Origin: Porphyrobacter sp. | GTDB lineage: Bacteria; Pseudomonadota; Alphaproteobacteria; Sphingomonadales; Sphingomonadaceae | Direction of reading: 5' to 3' | Length of the DNA stretch: 64,000 nt | NCBI GenBank assembly: GCA_017744315.1 | Contig: JAGIBN010000001.1 | Coordinates: 124,001 to 188,000 of the forward strand | Part shown: piece after piece, positions 43,475 to 53,425 of the stretch | Layout: every line of letters starts with the position of its first letter | Numbering within the stretch: position 1 is the stretch's first letter | Translations under genes and position numbers: made by a program | The notes under the pieces: model-generated | What the model was told of the DNA's origin: nothing | Seen by the model: the letters and a program-made list of their open reading frames with translations, nothing else | Databases searched by the model: none

Positions 43475-45292
43475 TCAGGCGGCTCGTACATAGCCGAGGA
43501 AATCGTCGACCTGGCTGCGCAGCGCCTCTGCCTGACGATGGAGATCGCTCGCCGCGTCCAGTACTTGCGCTGCCGCCGCTCCGGTCGAGTCCGCGGTCTC
43601 GCTGACCTGGCTCATGTTGTAGCCGACTTCGTCCGCCCCGCTCGCGGCCCGGGCCAGGTTGCTGGCTAGCTCCTTGCTCGCCATCATCTGTTCATCGACC
43701 GATTGCGCAATCGCAACGGCACTACCTTCGAGCAGGTGAACCTGCTCCGCGATCTGGCGCAGGGCGGCGATGCTTTCGCCGGTGGCGTTCTGGATCGCCT
43801 GAATGCGGTCCGCCACGTCACCGGTGGCGTTGCTGGTCTGCCGGGCGAGAGCTTTGACTTCGCCCGCTACCACCGCGAACCCGCGCCCGGCCTCTCCACT
43901 GCGAGCCGCTTCGATCGACGCGTTGAGAGCCAGGAGCGAGGTTCGCTGGGCGATCCCGTCGATCATCCCGACTATGGCCTCGATCTCGCTGGTGGAGTTC
44001 GCCAGGGCGGCGATGATCGCATCTGCGCCCTGGACGATCCTACGCGCATCCTGGGCTCGCTCCGCCGAACTGGCCGCTTGCTGGCTGATCTCGCTGATCG
44101 AGGCGGCGAACTGGTCGCTTACCGAGGCAGCCGCGGTCATACCGCCGGTGGATTGTTGTATTGAACGCGTGACTTCGCCGGTCACTTGCGCCGACTGGTG
44201 GGCAGTGGCAGCCATGGAACTCGCCGTCAGCTCAAGCTGCTGCGACGCTGCGGCAACCCCACTGACGACATCGCCCACAGTGAGTTCGAACTGCGACGCG
44301 ACGGCGCGCATGAAGCGGTTCTGCTTTTCGCGTTCCGCCTCCTTGCGGAGCAGTTCCTCGCGCGCGGATTGGGCCGCGTCTTCCTGCAGTCGTGCCAGGT
44401 CCTGGGCGCTCTGGCGGAATACCGCGAGGGATCGAGCCATCTCGCCGATCTCATCCTCGCGCTCCGTGCCGGGCACGGTGATGCTGCGATCGCCCTTGGC
44501 AAGGGCGCTCATGGCGGTCGTGATCTCGCGGATCGAGCGTGAGGTCGTCCGGGTAACGAAGCGCGCGCCCGCGACGGTGACTGCAATGCCGACGGCCAGC
44601 AGCGCGACGACGGCCGCGGCCAGTTGCCACCCCAGCATTGATACGCTTGCTGCCGTAGTCTCCGACGCGCTGGCCAGCCTCTTTTCGACGGCACGCGCCT
44701 GTTCCGCCAGTTGCTCGCCGCTGACGTCAATGGCCTTGGCCAGCGCGTTGCCGCTTGCCGACGGACCGTAGCGGCTGACCGAGTTCTTCAGCGCTCCAAG
44801 TTCATTCTCGAACCCGTCGACCTGATAGCGAAGCCACTCCATCGCCTCGACCGCCTGGGCATCGGTGTTGAGCGACCGTTCGCGGGTCAGTTCGAGCCGC
44901 TCCTTGGCCCGGGCCAAGGTCTCGCGGGCGCGACCGATTTCTTCGGCCTGGCCGGTCGCAGCGTAACGCGAGGCGTAGTAGCGGCTGTCGGCGATGCTGG
45001 ATGTGAGTTCGGCCGACGCCAGGGCCGCTTCATTGAGCACCCGCGCCCGTTCGGTAGTGGCGGCGAGGGTGAACATCGCGCCTCCGACGATCAGGCCCAG
45101 AATGACCAGCAGCCCGATCATGCCGCCCGCCGCCAGGCCGATCCGCGCGGAGAGCGACTTGCGCGCATCGCGCCAGGGCTTGGCAAGGCGTTCCTTGAGT
45201 GAAGCCAGCAAGGCATCGCGCGGCGAGAGCACGACTACGCCGTGCAGGCGCGCGGATGCGGCGCTCGTCTGCGCCGGTACCGTCTCGCTCAT
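43475..45292 (-). CDS. Methyl-accepting chemotaxis protein
   Basis: The 605-residue receptor has a first membrane helix ([20 protein letters not shown], near 58-77), a periplasmic sensing domain of about 140 residues, a second helix near 222-245, and a HAMP domain ([20 protein letters not shown]). The cytoplasmic signalling domain carries the canonical hairpin tip [20 protein letters not shown]. It ends without a CheR-binding NWETF tail. It senses an unknown ligand and signals through CheA/CheW, not in this window. It agrees with a motile cell, as do the flagellar genes at 0-6.6 kb. Confidence 0.93.
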   Translation of the reverse strand: MSETVPAQTSAASARLHGVVVLSPRDALLASLKERLAKPWRDARKSLSARIGLAAGGMIGLLVILGLIVGGAMFTLAATTERARVLNEAALASAELTSSIADSRYYASRYAATGQAEEIGRARETLARAKERLELTRERSLNTDAQAVEAMEWLRYQVDGFENELGALKNSVSRYGPSASGNALAKAIDVSGEQLAEQARAVEKRLASASETTAASVSMLGWQLAAAVVALLAVGIAVTVAGARFVTRTTSRSIREITTAMSALAKGDRSITVPGTEREDEIGEMARSLAVFRQSAQDLARLQEDAAQSAREELLRKEAEREKQNRFMRAVASQFELTVGDVVSGVAAASQQLELTASSMAATAHQSAQVTGEVTRSIQQSTGGMTAAASVSDQFAASISEISQQAASSAERAQDARRIVQGADAIIAALANSTSEIEAIVGMIDGIAQRTSLLALNASIEAARSGEAGRGFAVVAGEVKALARQTSNATGDVADRIQAIQNATGESIAALRQIAEQVHLLEGSAVAIAQSVDEQMMASKELASNLARAASGADEVGYNMSQVSETADSTGAAAAQVLDAASDLHRQAEALRSQVDDFLGYVRAA

Positions 45293-45387
45293 TATTGATC
45301 CCCTGGCGTTTGCGTCCCGTAACTATCGAGCGCGCTGGCAGGGGAATGTTACAAGGCCGTGGCAAATAGTTGCGCTGAAATTAACCT

Positions 45388-45780
45388 TTAGGCGAGGCCG
45401 AGCTTGCTCAGTTCTCGCACCAGACGGCCGGGTAGCACGTCTCCCGAGGTCTCGCCGTCCTCGATGTCCGCCGGAGCGTCCGCCTCCTCAAGATAGCGCC
45501 ACCCCTGATGCGCCCGCTTAGCGCGCGGGTGGACCAGGATCAGTTGCGGCGCGAGGCGAATGGTCCAGCGCGCGTCCGGCCGTTGCTCGAAGCCGAGGAT
45601 CTCGCTGCGGGCGACGATCGCGTGCTCGATGATCCAGTAGAGCGAGCCGCCGATCATCTCCTCGTGCCGCTTGGGCAGATAGCGCGTGGTCATCAGCGCT
45701 TCCGGTCCGGCTTCGACCCATTGGCGCAAGTTCTCGATACTGCCCGAACGATAGGCGATCTTGGTCATGCTAAGCGGCAT
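45388..45780 (-). CDS. DUF1489-family protein
   Basis: The product (130 residues from ATG 45780; ATG 45768 is an alternative) is a DUF1489-type protein: TKIAYRSGSIENLRQWVEAG at the start, then TRYLPKRHEEMIGGSLYWII, and later ILVHPRAKRAHQGWRYLEE. Function is unknown. It is between the chemoreceptor and mgtE, all on the minus strand, but with clear gaps on both sides. Confidence 0.8.
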   Translation of the reverse strand: MPLSMTKIAYRSGSIENLRQWVEAGPEALMTTRYLPKRHEEMIGGSLYWIIEHAIVARSEILGFEQRPDARWTIRLAPQLILVHPRAKRAHQGWRYLEEADAPADIEDGETSGDVLPGRLVRELSKLGLA

Positions 45781-45824
45781 AGGCGCCAAGATAAGGGTTG
45801 CTGGCCCGGGGGCAAGCCGACCCG

Positions 45825-47270
45825 TCAGCCGACCAGGCCGGTCGCCACCGCCAGGCCGAGAAAGACGAGGAAGCCCATCGAATCCGTCGTCATGGTGACG
45901 AAAATCGACGAAGCGATCGCCGGGTCGGCACGGAACCTCTCGATTGTAAGCGGAACGACCACGCCGGCCATTCCGGCGATGAGGATGTTGGCCATCATGG
46001 CGAGGCCGATCACCAGGCCGAGGTGCCAGTCGATTCCGGCGGGCAAGCCCACCGTCCAGTCGGCGAAGATTAGACTCACCGCCGTGCCGCTCACGAGCGC
46101 GAGGCTTACGCCGTTGAGCAGGGCTATCGACAGCTCGCGCCGCACCGCGCGCCAGCTGTTGCTGGAGGTAAGCTGGTTGGTCGCCAGGGCGCGAACGGTC
46201 ACTGCGAGGGTCTGCGTTCCCGCATTGCCGCCAATCCCGGCGACGATCGGCATCAGCACGGCCAGCGTTATAAGTTGCGCGAGGACGCCTTCGAAGCGGT
46301 AGATCACGAACGAGGCGACCGAGGCAGTGATGAGGTTGGCCATCAGCCAGCGGACGCGCGCCGAATAGGACTCGCGGATCGGCTCGTTGATGTCGCCTTC
46401 GCCGGCGCCCGAGAGGAGCATGACGTCCTCGTCAGCTTCTTCCTGAATGATGTGGACCACGTCGTCGACCGTGATCTGTCCGACTAACCGTCCGTCCTCG
46501 TCCACCACCGCGGCGCTGATGAGCGCGTATTTCTGGAACCGGAGCGCGACCTCTTCCTGGTCCATCGCCACGGGGATCAGGGTCTGGTCGCGCTTCATTA
46601 CATCGACCAACGGGATTTGCCGCGGCGTGCGCAGGATCCAGCTGAGTTGGCAGGTGCCGACCGGCTTGTGCGTGTGGTCGACGATGAAGACTTCCCAGAA
46701 CTCGGTCGGGAGTTCGTCATGTTCGCGCAGGTAGTCGATCAGGTCGCCGACAGTGAGGTGCTCGGGCACCGCCACCAGCTCGCGCTGCATCAGGCGGCCG
46801 GCGGACTCTTCCGGATAGGACAGCGCGCTTTCGATCGCGGCGCGGTCTTCCGGCTCCATCTCTGCCAGAATGGCTCGCTGATCTTCGGGCTCGAGATCCT
46901 CGATCAACTGGACGGCGTCGTCGGTGTCGAGCTGCTCGGCGATCTCGGCGACGGCAGAGGCGGGAAGGGCCTCCATCATGTCGTCGCGGACGTAGTCGTT
47001 GAGCTCCGCGATGACATCGCCCGTAAGGAGGTCGGTAATTGCTGCGGCCAGGCGGCGGCGCTGGTCGCGTTCCAGAAGCTCGAACAAGTCGGCGATGTCG
47101 GCCGGGTGGAGCGGCTCGACCAGTTCGTAGGCGCGGCTCTCGTCACCCTGGTCGAGCGCGTCGATGACGGCGTTGACGAACTGCGGCTTCAACCGGTTCT
47201 CTTCGTCGAGCTCGGCACCATCCTCGCGGGGTGCCTCCTGTTCCAGCTCGGTGAGATCCTGTTCGGCCAT
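45825..47270 (-). CDS. mgtE: MgtE-type magnesium transporter
   Basis: MgtE is a Mg2+ channel-like transporter gated by cytosolic magnesium. The 481-residue protein has the N domain (superhelical, acidic; HPADIADLFELLERDQRRRL), two CBS domains (about 155-275) and five C-terminal membrane helices with the pore pattern MPIVAGIGGNAGTQTLAVTV. The acidic N terminus and linker fit magnesium sensing. It is divergent from the cyclophilin gene, which begins 100 bases on. Confidence 0.94.
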   Translation of the reverse strand: MAEQDLTELEQEAPREDGAELDEENRLKPQFVNAVIDALDQGDESRAYELVEPLHPADIADLFELLERDQRRRLAAAITDLLTGDVIAELNDYVRDDMMEALPASAVAEIAEQLDTDDAVQLIEDLEPEDQRAILAEMEPEDRAAIESALSYPEESAGRLMQRELVAVPEHLTVGDLIDYLREHDELPTEFWEVFIVDHTHKPVGTCQLSWILRTPRQIPLVDVMKRDQTLIPVAMDQEEVALRFQKYALISAAVVDEDGRLVGQITVDDVVHIIQEEADEDVMLLSGAGEGDINEPIRESYSARVRWLMANLITASVASFVIYRFEGVLAQLITLAVLMPIVAGIGGNAGTQTLAVTVRALATNQLTSSNSWRAVRRELSIALLNGVSLALVSGTAVSLIFADWTVGLPAGIDWHLGLVIGLAMMANILIAGMAGVVVPLTIERFRADPAIASSIFVTMTTDSMGFLVFLGLAVATGLVG

Positions 47271-47369
47271 GATTCGGCCCTATTCTCGCTGGGAGCAAAA
47301 GCAAAGCGGGCGGGTGACATCCTTGGCTATAAGCCTATATCCCGCCCACAACTTTCAGGAGATACCCTC

Positions 47370-47834
47370 ATGGCCGACGAAAAGCTGACCTTCACTCTCG
47401 ATACTGGCGACGGAGAGGCCAAGGATGTCGTGATCAAGCTGCGGTCCGACCTCGCGCCCGGCCACGTAGAGCGCATTACCGAGCTCGCGAAGGACGGTTT
47501 CTACGACGGCGTGGTGTTCCACCGCGTGATCCCGGGCTTCATGGCCCAGGGCGGCGACCCGACCGGTACCGGCATGGGCGGTTCCGACAAGCCGGACCTC
47601 AAGGCCGAGTTCAACGCCGAGCCGCACGTGCGCGGCACTTGCTCGATGGCGCGTACCCAGGTGCCTGACAGCGCCAACAGCCAGTTCTTCATCTGCTTCG
47701 ACGACGCCCGCTTCCTCGACCGTCAGTACACGGTCTGGGGCCAGGTCGAGAGCGGCATGGAACACATCGACGCCCTGCCCAAGGGCGAACCGCCGCGGCA
47801 GCCGGGCAAGATCGTCAAGGCGACCGTTAGCTGA
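47370..47834 (+). CDS. Cyclophilin-type peptidyl-prolyl isomerase
   Basis: The 154-residue protein is a single cyclophilin domain: GVVFHRVIPGFMAQGGDPTG, MARTQVPDSANSQFFICF, and FLDRQYTVWGQVESGM, including the catalytic Arg in FHRV. There is no signal peptide, so a cytosolic, PpiB-like isomerase is likely. AGGAG 8 bases before ATG 47370 decides the start. A bidirectional hairpin ends the gene. Confidence 0.94.
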   Translation: MADEKLTFTLDTGDGEAKDVVIKLRSDLAPGHVERITELAKDGFYDGVVFHRVIPGFMAQGGDPTGTGMGGSDKPDLKAEFNAEPHVRGTCSMARTQVPDSANSQFFICFDDARFLDRQYTVWGQVESGMEHIDALPKGEPPRQPGKIVKATVS

Positions 47835-47841
47835 ATATGAA

Positions 47842-47865
47842 AAGGGGCGCCGCGAGGCGCCCCTT
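47842..47865. terminator. Bidirectional terminator between convergent genes
   Basis: AAGGGGCGCC (47842-47851) and GGCGCCCCTT (47856-47865) form a perfect 10-base stem on a GCGA loop. On the minus strand the stem is followed by TTTTC; on the plus strand it is followed by CTACA, a weaker end. It lies between the convergent cyclophilin gene and the SnoaL-like gene. Confidence 0.8.
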
Positions 47866-47896
47866 CTACATTGGCCATCCGATTGGCCGCTTGAGC

Positions 47897-48898
47897 CTAC
47901 TCCTGATCGCGCGTCGGGGCGACGTTGCGGTACTTGATGTACCACTTGCCATCGACCTTCACGAGATCGTCCACGCCCTGTCCAGCCGCCGCCATCACAG
48001 GGGCGGTGGCGCTGCCAATGGCGCCGCCGGTGCCGAACACGGTCTGGTGGTAGTAGTGATAGCGGGCGGTCGTCGGCCCGGTGAACTCGAGCCACTGGTT
48101 CATCGTGAAGTGATGCATCTTACCGATGGCAGTGCCTTCACTTCGGCGCTTTTCCTGACCCGCGACCAGGTCGGTGATCATCTTGTGGAGCGCGTCGCGC
48201 CCCTTGGTCTGGCCGAACGCTCCGTCGGGCGTGAAGTTGGCGGCGTAGGCGTCGGCATCGTAGTTATCGAGCGAGCGGTCATAACGCCACATCAGGGCGT
48301 TGATCGCGGCGCGGTCCTCGTCGGTGCCGATGTGCGGCGCCGGTGCCGCAGCCTGCGGGGCGGGGCCTGTCGGAAGGGTCGCCGGATCCCAATGCTCATC
48401 GGCCTTGCCGTCGACGAAACGCCAGGTGTCGAACCAGGTGGTGGTGTAGCTCTGGCTCGGATCGTCGGCATAGGGCACGATCCGCTTGGTCAGGATCGTG
48501 ACGTAGTCGCCCTCGGCCGTCACCGCGACCACCGCGTTGGGGTCGTTTGCGCTCAGGCTGGGGCAGGGGTCGGTCGGAACGCGCTTGGCGACGTTGAGGA
48601 AGTAGTCCTGCACGCCCTTCAGGCCCGAAGCGGCGACCGGATTGTGCTGGATGTAGCGATCGGTCAGCCATTCTCCGGCGCGCGCCCACTGGTTGCACTT
48701 AAGCAGTTCACGCTGAATGCGCAGCGCCGTCTGCTTGTTGCGGTGAAGCTTGCGGTCGGAACTGGTGAAAAGCGATTCCGGATTCGGGTGACCAACCACG
48801 GGATCGCTCAGCGCGCGCATCTGGGCGAAGGCGGTAGTGGGGGCGATTGCGGGGCTGAGCGTAAGCGCAGCGGCCAACAAGGCGAACTTCAATTTCAC
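47897..48898 (-). CDS. Exported double SnoaL-like protein
   Basis: The product is 333 residues. A signal peptide (FALLAAALTLSPAIAPTTAFA) is followed by two SnoaL-like/NTF2 modules. The first is near 60-160 (CNQWARAGEWLTDRYIQHNP) and matches SnoaL-like aldol condensation-catalysing proteins; the second is near 200-320 (DRAAINALMWRYDRSLDNYD). It presumably acts in the periplasm on an unknown small molecule. The GTG start at 48898 has GAGG about 9 bases upstream and puts the signal first. Divergent neighbour: none; a LysR gene lies upstream on the same strand. Confidence 0.78.
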   Translation of the reverse strand: MKLKFALLAAALTLSPAIAPTTAFAQMRALSDPVVGHPNPESLFTSSDRKLHRNKQTALRIQRELLKCNQWARAGEWLTDRYIQHNPVAASGLKGVQDYFLNVAKRVPTDPCPSLSANDPNAVVAVTAEGDYVTILTKRIVPYADDPSQSYTTTWFDTWRFVDGKADEHWDPATLPTGPAPQAAAPAPHIGTDEDRAAINALMWRYDRSLDNYDADAYAANFTPDGAFGQTKGRDALHKMITDLVAGQEKRRSEGTAIGKMHHFTMNQWLEFTGPTTARYHYYHQTVFGTGGAIGSATAPVMAAAGQGVDDLVKVDGKWYIKYRNVAPTRDQE

Positions 48899-48956
48899 GG
48901 GCAGTTCCTCTCCTGAACCTTCCGGCGCTTGTCGGCCGGTGAATGGCGGCGGTATC

Positions 48957-49835
48957 CTACAGGCCTGCTTCCACGAGCCAATCATGAAATAGGCGCACGG
49001 GCCGGCTGTCGAGGTCGACGGGCCGGCAGACGAACCAATAGCTGTAGGGGCTGTCGATACGAACGTCGTAGAGCTTGGCGAGCCGCGGATCGTTGTTCCG
49101 CTTCAAGTGATCGTCGTGCATCACCGCGATGCCCAGGCCCTGGGCCGCGGCTTCGAGGATCAGCTGGCCGGAATCGTAGTGGTCGATAGCCTGCGGCTGC
49201 AGCGCCTGAAAACCGAGCGCGGACTTCCAGGCGTCGAAGCTGAGCGGCATATCGGTGTGGATCAGGAAGGTCTGCTTGCTCAGCGCCTTGATGTCCGGTG
49301 CAGGGCCCAGCTCGTCCGCCAGGGTACGACTGCAGATGGCGTGGACCGTGTTCTGGTCGAGCTGCACGGAATGGAAACCGGGTCCCGGATCGGTGGTCAG
49401 CAGGATCGCGGCGTCGAGCGTATCGCCGACGCGGTCGATCAGGTGGGGCCCGGTGTCGATATCGATGTGCAGGCGAGGGTGAAGCCCGCGCAGCTCCGGG
49501 AGCCGAGGGAACAGGCGCTGCGTACCGAACAGCGGGAGTACGCCCAGGCGCAAACGCAGGAGCTGCAGATTCTCTGACTGCGCCTGCACCGCCACCGCCA
49601 GCGCTTCGAGATGCGGGGCGACGTTGTCGTAGAACTGCCGGCCTTCTTCGGTGAGCCGCATCGTCTGACCCGTGCGGGAGAACAGCTTGCGGCCGGTGAA
49701 CTCCTCGAGGTTGCCGATACGCCGCGAAAGCGCGGACGGGCTGAGGCCGAGTTCGTTTGCCGCCGCGCGCGCCGAACCGAGGCGGACGACGCGTACAAAC
49801 GCTTCAAGCGCACGAAGGGGTGGCAGGCGACGCAT
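48957..49835 (-). CDS. LysR-family regulator
   Basis: The 292-residue protein has the LysR helix-turn-helix near residues 18-45 (SARAAANELGLSPSALSRRI, then GNLEEFTGRKLFSRTGQTM) and a substrate-binding effector domain of normal length (ending WLVEAGL). It is in the GcvA-like group. The start ATG 49835 is used; a preceding TTG is less likely. The SnoaL-like gene downstream on the same strand starts 59 bases after its stop, so both may be transcribed together; no binding site was found. Confidence 0.9.
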   Translation of the reverse strand: MRRLPPLRALEAFVRVVRLGSARAAANELGLSPSALSRRIGNLEEFTGRKLFSRTGQTMRLTEEGRQFYDNVAPHLEALAVAVQAQSENLQLLRLRLGVLPLFGTQRLFPRLPELRGLHPRLHIDIDTGPHLIDRVGDTLDAAILLTTDPGPGFHSVQLDQNTVHAICSRTLADELGPAPDIKALSKQTFLIHTDMPLSFDAWKSALGFQALQPQAIDHYDSGQLILEAAAQGLGIAVMHDDHLKRNNDPRLAKLYDVRIDSPYSYWFVCRPVDLDSRPVRLFHDWLVEAGL

Positions 49836-49931
49836 CAACGCTTCTGTTCAGAAAATTGCAACTGGTGTCGAGCCGTATTGGCAGCAAGTTGAGGAAAACA
49901 TGAACGGGCGACCCACTCGTTCGCTCTGCAC

Positions 49932-50861
49932 CTACTCCTCGACGTCTGCTTCGGCTTCGTCGGGTTGATGTAAACGCAATCGAGTGACGTGGGTTTCGTC
50001 CCCGGCGGTCACTTCGATGCACCATCCGCTGGGATGACGCAGCACAGCTCCCACTTCGGGCACTTGCTCCGCGAGGATCGTCGCGAGGCCGCCGAGCGTA
50101 TCGACGGCTTCATCGACCTCGGCAATACGGGGATCCCCTATGGTTCGAGCGACGTCGTCGAGCTCCGCCCGGGCGTCCGCATCCCACATGCCTTCGCCGA
50201 TCGGCACGACAAGTTCGATCGGAGCCTCGTCATGCTCGTCCTCGATATTGCCGACGATCTCTTCGACAAGGTCCTCGATGGTGATGATCCCATCGGTGCC
50301 GGAGAATTCATCGACCACGATCGCCAGATGGATCCGGCGGGTGCGCATGTCGGCCAGCACGTCGAGCGCCCCGCGCGCCTGGGGCACGTAGAGCGGCTGG
50401 CGCATCAGGGTGGTCCAGTCGGCGGGGGGCGGGGTGCCGTTCGCGAGGAACGGAAACACGTCCTTGAGGTGCATCATGCCGATCACCTGGTCGAGCGTCT
50501 CGCGGTAGACCGGCAGGCGCGAATGGCCGTGTTCGGCGAACAGTCCGACCAGTTCCTCCCAAGTCGCATCGGCCGAGACGGCGACGATCTCGCTGCGCGG
50601 AATGGCCACGTCGTCTGCATCGTGCTCGCTGAAATGCAGCAAGTTGCGGAGCATGATGAGCTCCGCGGGAGACATGTCGCTCTTGGAAGGCCGGACGTCC
50701 CCGGCGGACTGTTCGTCTTCGTGCTCGTCCAGCGCTTCCTCGATCTGCGCACGCAGAGAGGTTTCGCCTTCGTCGAAGAAGCTCCGGATCGCGTACCAGA
50801 GCCCGCGCCTACTGTCCGCGTCTCCTGTACTGGATTCGCCCGGTTTGGAATTATCGGGCAT
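49932..50861 (-). CDS. corC: CorC/HlyC-family CBS-domain protein
   Basis: The 309-residue protein has two CBS domains (GHSRLPVYRETLDQVIGMMH; RIHLAIVVDEFSGTDGIITI) and a C-terminal CorC/HlyC transporter-associated domain (AEVDEAVDTLGGLATILAEQ, then VPEVG). Such soluble proteins are linked with cobalt/magnesium efflux. Its start lies inside the last codons of ybeY. In most alphaproteobacteria lnt follows corC; here it does not. Confidence 0.9.
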   Translation of the reverse strand: MPDNSKPGESSTGDADSRRGLWYAIRSFFDEGETSLRAQIEEALDEHEDEQSAGDVRPSKSDMSPAELIMLRNLLHFSEHDADDVAIPRSEIVAVSADATWEELVGLFAEHGHSRLPVYRETLDQVIGMMHLKDVFPFLANGTPPPADWTTLMRQPLYVPQARGALDVLADMRTRRIHLAIVVDEFSGTDGIITIEDLVEEIVGNIEDEHDEAPIELVVPIGEGMWDADARAELDDVARTIGDPRIAEVDEAVDTLGGLATILAEQVPEVGAVLRHPSGWCIEVTAGDETHVTRLRLHQPDEAEADVEE

Positions 50862-51372
50862 CGCCCTCTTGCTTTCCTTGTTCTGTGTCGCGGTCCCCAT
50901 ATGGGTCAGCGATACCGCAAATCGCAAGCGCCTTTATTTCCAGCGCCTCCATGGCGTCGGCGTCGGCGGGAGAGATCTCGTGATCGTAGCCGGCGAGATG
51001 CAGCAGACCGTGCACGATCAGATGGCTCGCATGAGCCTCCAGCGAGACACCCTTTTCCTTCGCCTCGCGAGCACATGTCTCGTGGGAGAGGGCAATGTCG
51101 CCCAGCAGCTCGGGCGGACCTTTGGGCGCCAGGTCTAGCAGGTCTTCCCTTTCGAGCATCGGGAAGGAGAGGACGTTGGTGGGCTTGTCCCGTTGCCGCC
51201 ATTCGCGATTGAGTTCGTGGATTTCGGTGTCCGAGGTGAATAGCAGGCTGGCCGACAGGCGTTCGTTGTCCAGCTCCGGCGCGACCGACGCGGCAGCCTC
51301 TGCCGCGCGCGAGGCAAGAGCTTCCCACTGACCTGCGGGCCAGGGTTCCTCGATGTCGATCTCAAGCTCCAT
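50851..51372 (-). CDS. ybeY: Endoribonuclease YbeY, rRNA maturation
   Basis: YbeY matures 16S rRNA 3' ends and takes part in late 70S quality control. The 173-residue protein carries the metal-binding signature HGLLHLAGYDHE near residue 128. The first part (SFPMLEREDLLDLAPKGPPE and ELLGDIALSHETCAREAKEK) is typical. The start ATG overlaps the nucleotidyltransferase stop (TGATG), and its end overlaps corC by 11 bases. Confidence 0.95.
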   Translation of the reverse strand: MELEIDIEEPWPAGQWEALASRAAEAAASVAPELDNERLSASLLFTSDTEIHELNREWRQRDKPTNVLSFPMLEREDLLDLAPKGPPELLGDIALSHETCAREAKEKGVSLEAHASHLIVHGLLHLAGYDHEISPADADAMEALEIKALAICGIADPYGDRDTEQGKQEGDAR

Positions 51373-52184
51373 CAGGCGGCGAGGTCGGGTGCGCCCTTCG
51401 CGCGCAGCAACCGTTCGGCGACGAGGTGGCTGAATTCGTTATCGACGTCGATGGCCAGCTCCCCGTCCTCGGTAATCTGGGCAACGATCTTTTTACCGAA
51501 GCGACTGGAGACCCGCGAGAGCATCCGTTTGACGTCGAAAAGGCCCAGCCTGAACCCGATCAAGTTGGTGAGTCCAAAAGCCGCGATGAAACGCTTCGGG
51601 AACTTGAGAAACTGGCCGCCACCGCGGAAGATCTCGCCCACCTTAGTGGACGTGGCATCCCTCATCCAGAAGGTGTTGCAGCCTGAAAACTCTCCGTCGC
51701 GGAACTTCCAGAACCTGGGTTGCCCTTCCGAATGGGCGGCCAGGATCGCTTCCTTGGTGGCGAACAGCGCCGCGCAATCGGCGCCTTCCTCCAAAGCGTA
51801 TTCCTGTAGGCCGCGCAGGGCTTCCGGCGTCATCAGCACGTTGTCGCCCGTCGTGAGGAGTAGCGGGTACGTGATGTCCTTGATGGCTGCGAACACGCTC
51901 TCGAGCAGGTTTTCCGCGGAGCGCACGACCTTCAACCGTCCAGCGTCGAAGAAGCGGCGCGCCTCTGGTTCGTTGTCGAGCGCGTGCGGGTCATTGATCG
52001 AAACCAGGATCTGCGCGGTCGGAAAAGCCGCGTCGACCGCGTCGAACACATATCCGATCAGCGGCCGGCCCAGGAGCGGGACCAGGCACTTGTGCTCGAT
52101 CCCGTACTTCGCTGCGAGAGGATCGACTCTACCGAGCCGCTGACCGGCAAGAATCAGGACGGTGGGAACGGGCTCTTGCGCCAT
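51372..52184 (-). CDS. MobA-like NTP transferase-family protein
   Basis: The 270-residue protein has the nucleotidyltransferase-fold N terminus LILAGQRLGRVDPLA, KCLVPLLGRPLIGYVF, and a middle LLTTGDNVLMTPEAL with the Asp that would bind metal. It resembles MobA/GlmU-like NTP-transfer domains, but the usual GG-XGTR loop reads GQRLGRVDP, so substrate and activity are open. It is placed between phoH and ybeY, an insertion in an otherwise conserved order, and its stop overlaps ybeY. Confidence 0.75.
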   Translation of the reverse strand: MAQEPVPTVLILAGQRLGRVDPLAAKYGIEHKCLVPLLGRPLIGYVFDAVDAAFPTAQILVSINDPHALDNEPEARRFFDAGRLKVVRSAENLLESVFAAIKDITYPLLLTTGDNVLMTPEALRGLQEYALEEGADCAALFATKEAILAAHSEGQPRFWKFRDGEFSGCNTFWMRDATSTKVGEIFRGGGQFLKFPKRFIAAFGLTNLIGFRLGLFDVKRMLSRVSSRFGKKIVAQITEDGELAIDVDNEFSHLVAERLLRAKGAPDLAA

Positions 52185-52223
52185 GACGAACTGTGCTCTG
52201 CTTCCTACACGAAAGGGAAGAGC

Positions 52224-53258
52224 TCAAGTACCCTTACCCTCGTAAGCCTCGACGATCCGGCCGACCACGGGATGGCGGACCACGTCGATGACAGAGAACC
52301 GGGTGACCCCGATCCCGTCGATGCCGGTCAAACGGTTGACCGCATCGATCAGGCCGCTTTGCGCATCGCCGCCGGGAATGTCGACCTGTTTTGGGTCTCC
52401 GCATACCACCATGCGGCTGTTCTGCCCGAAGCGGGTGAGGAACATCTTCATCTGTTCGCGGGTGGTATTCTGCGCTTCGTCCAGGATCACGAACGCGTCG
52501 GCAAGGGTGCGGCCGCGCATGAACGCGATCGGGGCGATCTCGATTTCGCCGCTGGCGATGCGGCGATCGACCTGCTCGGGCGGCATGCAATCGTAAAGCG
52601 CGTCGTAAAGCGGGCGGAGATAGGGATCGACCTTCTCCTTCATGTCGCCAGGCAGGAAGCCGAGCCGTTCACCGGCCTCGACTGCCGGGCGGCTGAGAAT
52701 GAGCCGCTGAACGCTGCCGGTAATCAGCTGGCTGACCGCCTGGGCCACTGCGAGGTAGGTCTTGCCGGTACCTGCCGGACCCAGCGCGAAGATGATATCG
52801 CGCGAGGCGAGCTGGCGCATGTAGTCGGCCTGCATCGCTGTGCGCGGCACGATCGTCTTGCGCCGCGTCCGGATCATGATCGGCGGACCCTTGGCGTCGC
52901 CGGTTATGATGCCTTCGAGTGTCGGTTCGTTGGAGCGGGCGATCAGGGCTTCGATCATGCCCGAATCCAACTCATCCCCCGTCAGGAGCCTTTCGTGCAG
53001 GGCCACGAGAACCTCGCGAGCGCGGGCTACGTCGTCCTCGGCCCCTTCGATCACCACCTTGTTGCCCCGCGCGGCGATCAGCACGCCGAGCCGGTTCTCG
53101 ATTAGGACGAGGTTGGCGTCGAATTCGCCGAACAAGGCTCCGAGCATTGCCTGTTCGTCGAACAGGACTTCAACCCGGGCGCGGCGCGCTGCATCACGCC
53201 GGTCTTCGGGATGGGCGAGCACCGAGGGTTCCCCGGCGCGAGTAGCTTTGCGGGCCAT
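52224..53258 (-). CDS. phoH: PhoH-like ATPase (YbeZ)
   Basis: This is a PhoH/YbeZ-type P-loop ATPase, commonly paired with YbeY and involved in RNA metabolism. The 344-residue protein has a KH-like N-terminal part and a helicase-like core. That core shows Walker A ALGPAGTGKTYLAVAQAV, Walker B FVILDEAQNTTREQMKMFLT, and VVCGDPKQVDIPGG. The neighbouring miaB is divided from it by an SDR gene on the other strand. Confidence 0.95.
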   Translation of the reverse strand: MARKATRAGEPSVLAHPEDRRDAARRARVEVLFDEQAMLGALFGEFDANLVLIENRLGVLIAARGNKVVIEGAEDDVARAREVLVALHERLLTGDELDSGMIEALIARSNEPTLEGIITGDAKGPPIMIRTRRKTIVPRTAMQADYMRQLASRDIIFALGPAGTGKTYLAVAQAVSQLITGSVQRLILSRPAVEAGERLGFLPGDMKEKVDPYLRPLYDALYDCMPPEQVDRRIASGEIEIAPIAFMRGRTLADAFVILDEAQNTTREQMKMFLTRFGQNSRMVVCGDPKQVDIPGGDAQSGLIDAVNRLTGIDGIGVTRFSVIDVVRHPVVGRIVEAYEGKGT

Positions 53259-53425
53259 GCGCTCCTTTCAGTCGTGAGTCGGAAGATAATGCTCAGCCAG
53301 TCTTCGGCAAGCGGGCTTGCGAAAAGCCGTGGTGGAAAAACGCCAAACTTCCGCATTTCCGGTCGGGGGCAGAACCAAATTACCGGCCGATCATTAGAGC
53401 GGCATCGGATTGGTGGAGATCGGCG

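Noticed and set aside
45293-45387. FliA-type promoter upstream of the chemoreceptor
   Set aside because: TAAAGGTT and GCTCGATA-like elements exist but not at the required 15-base spacing.
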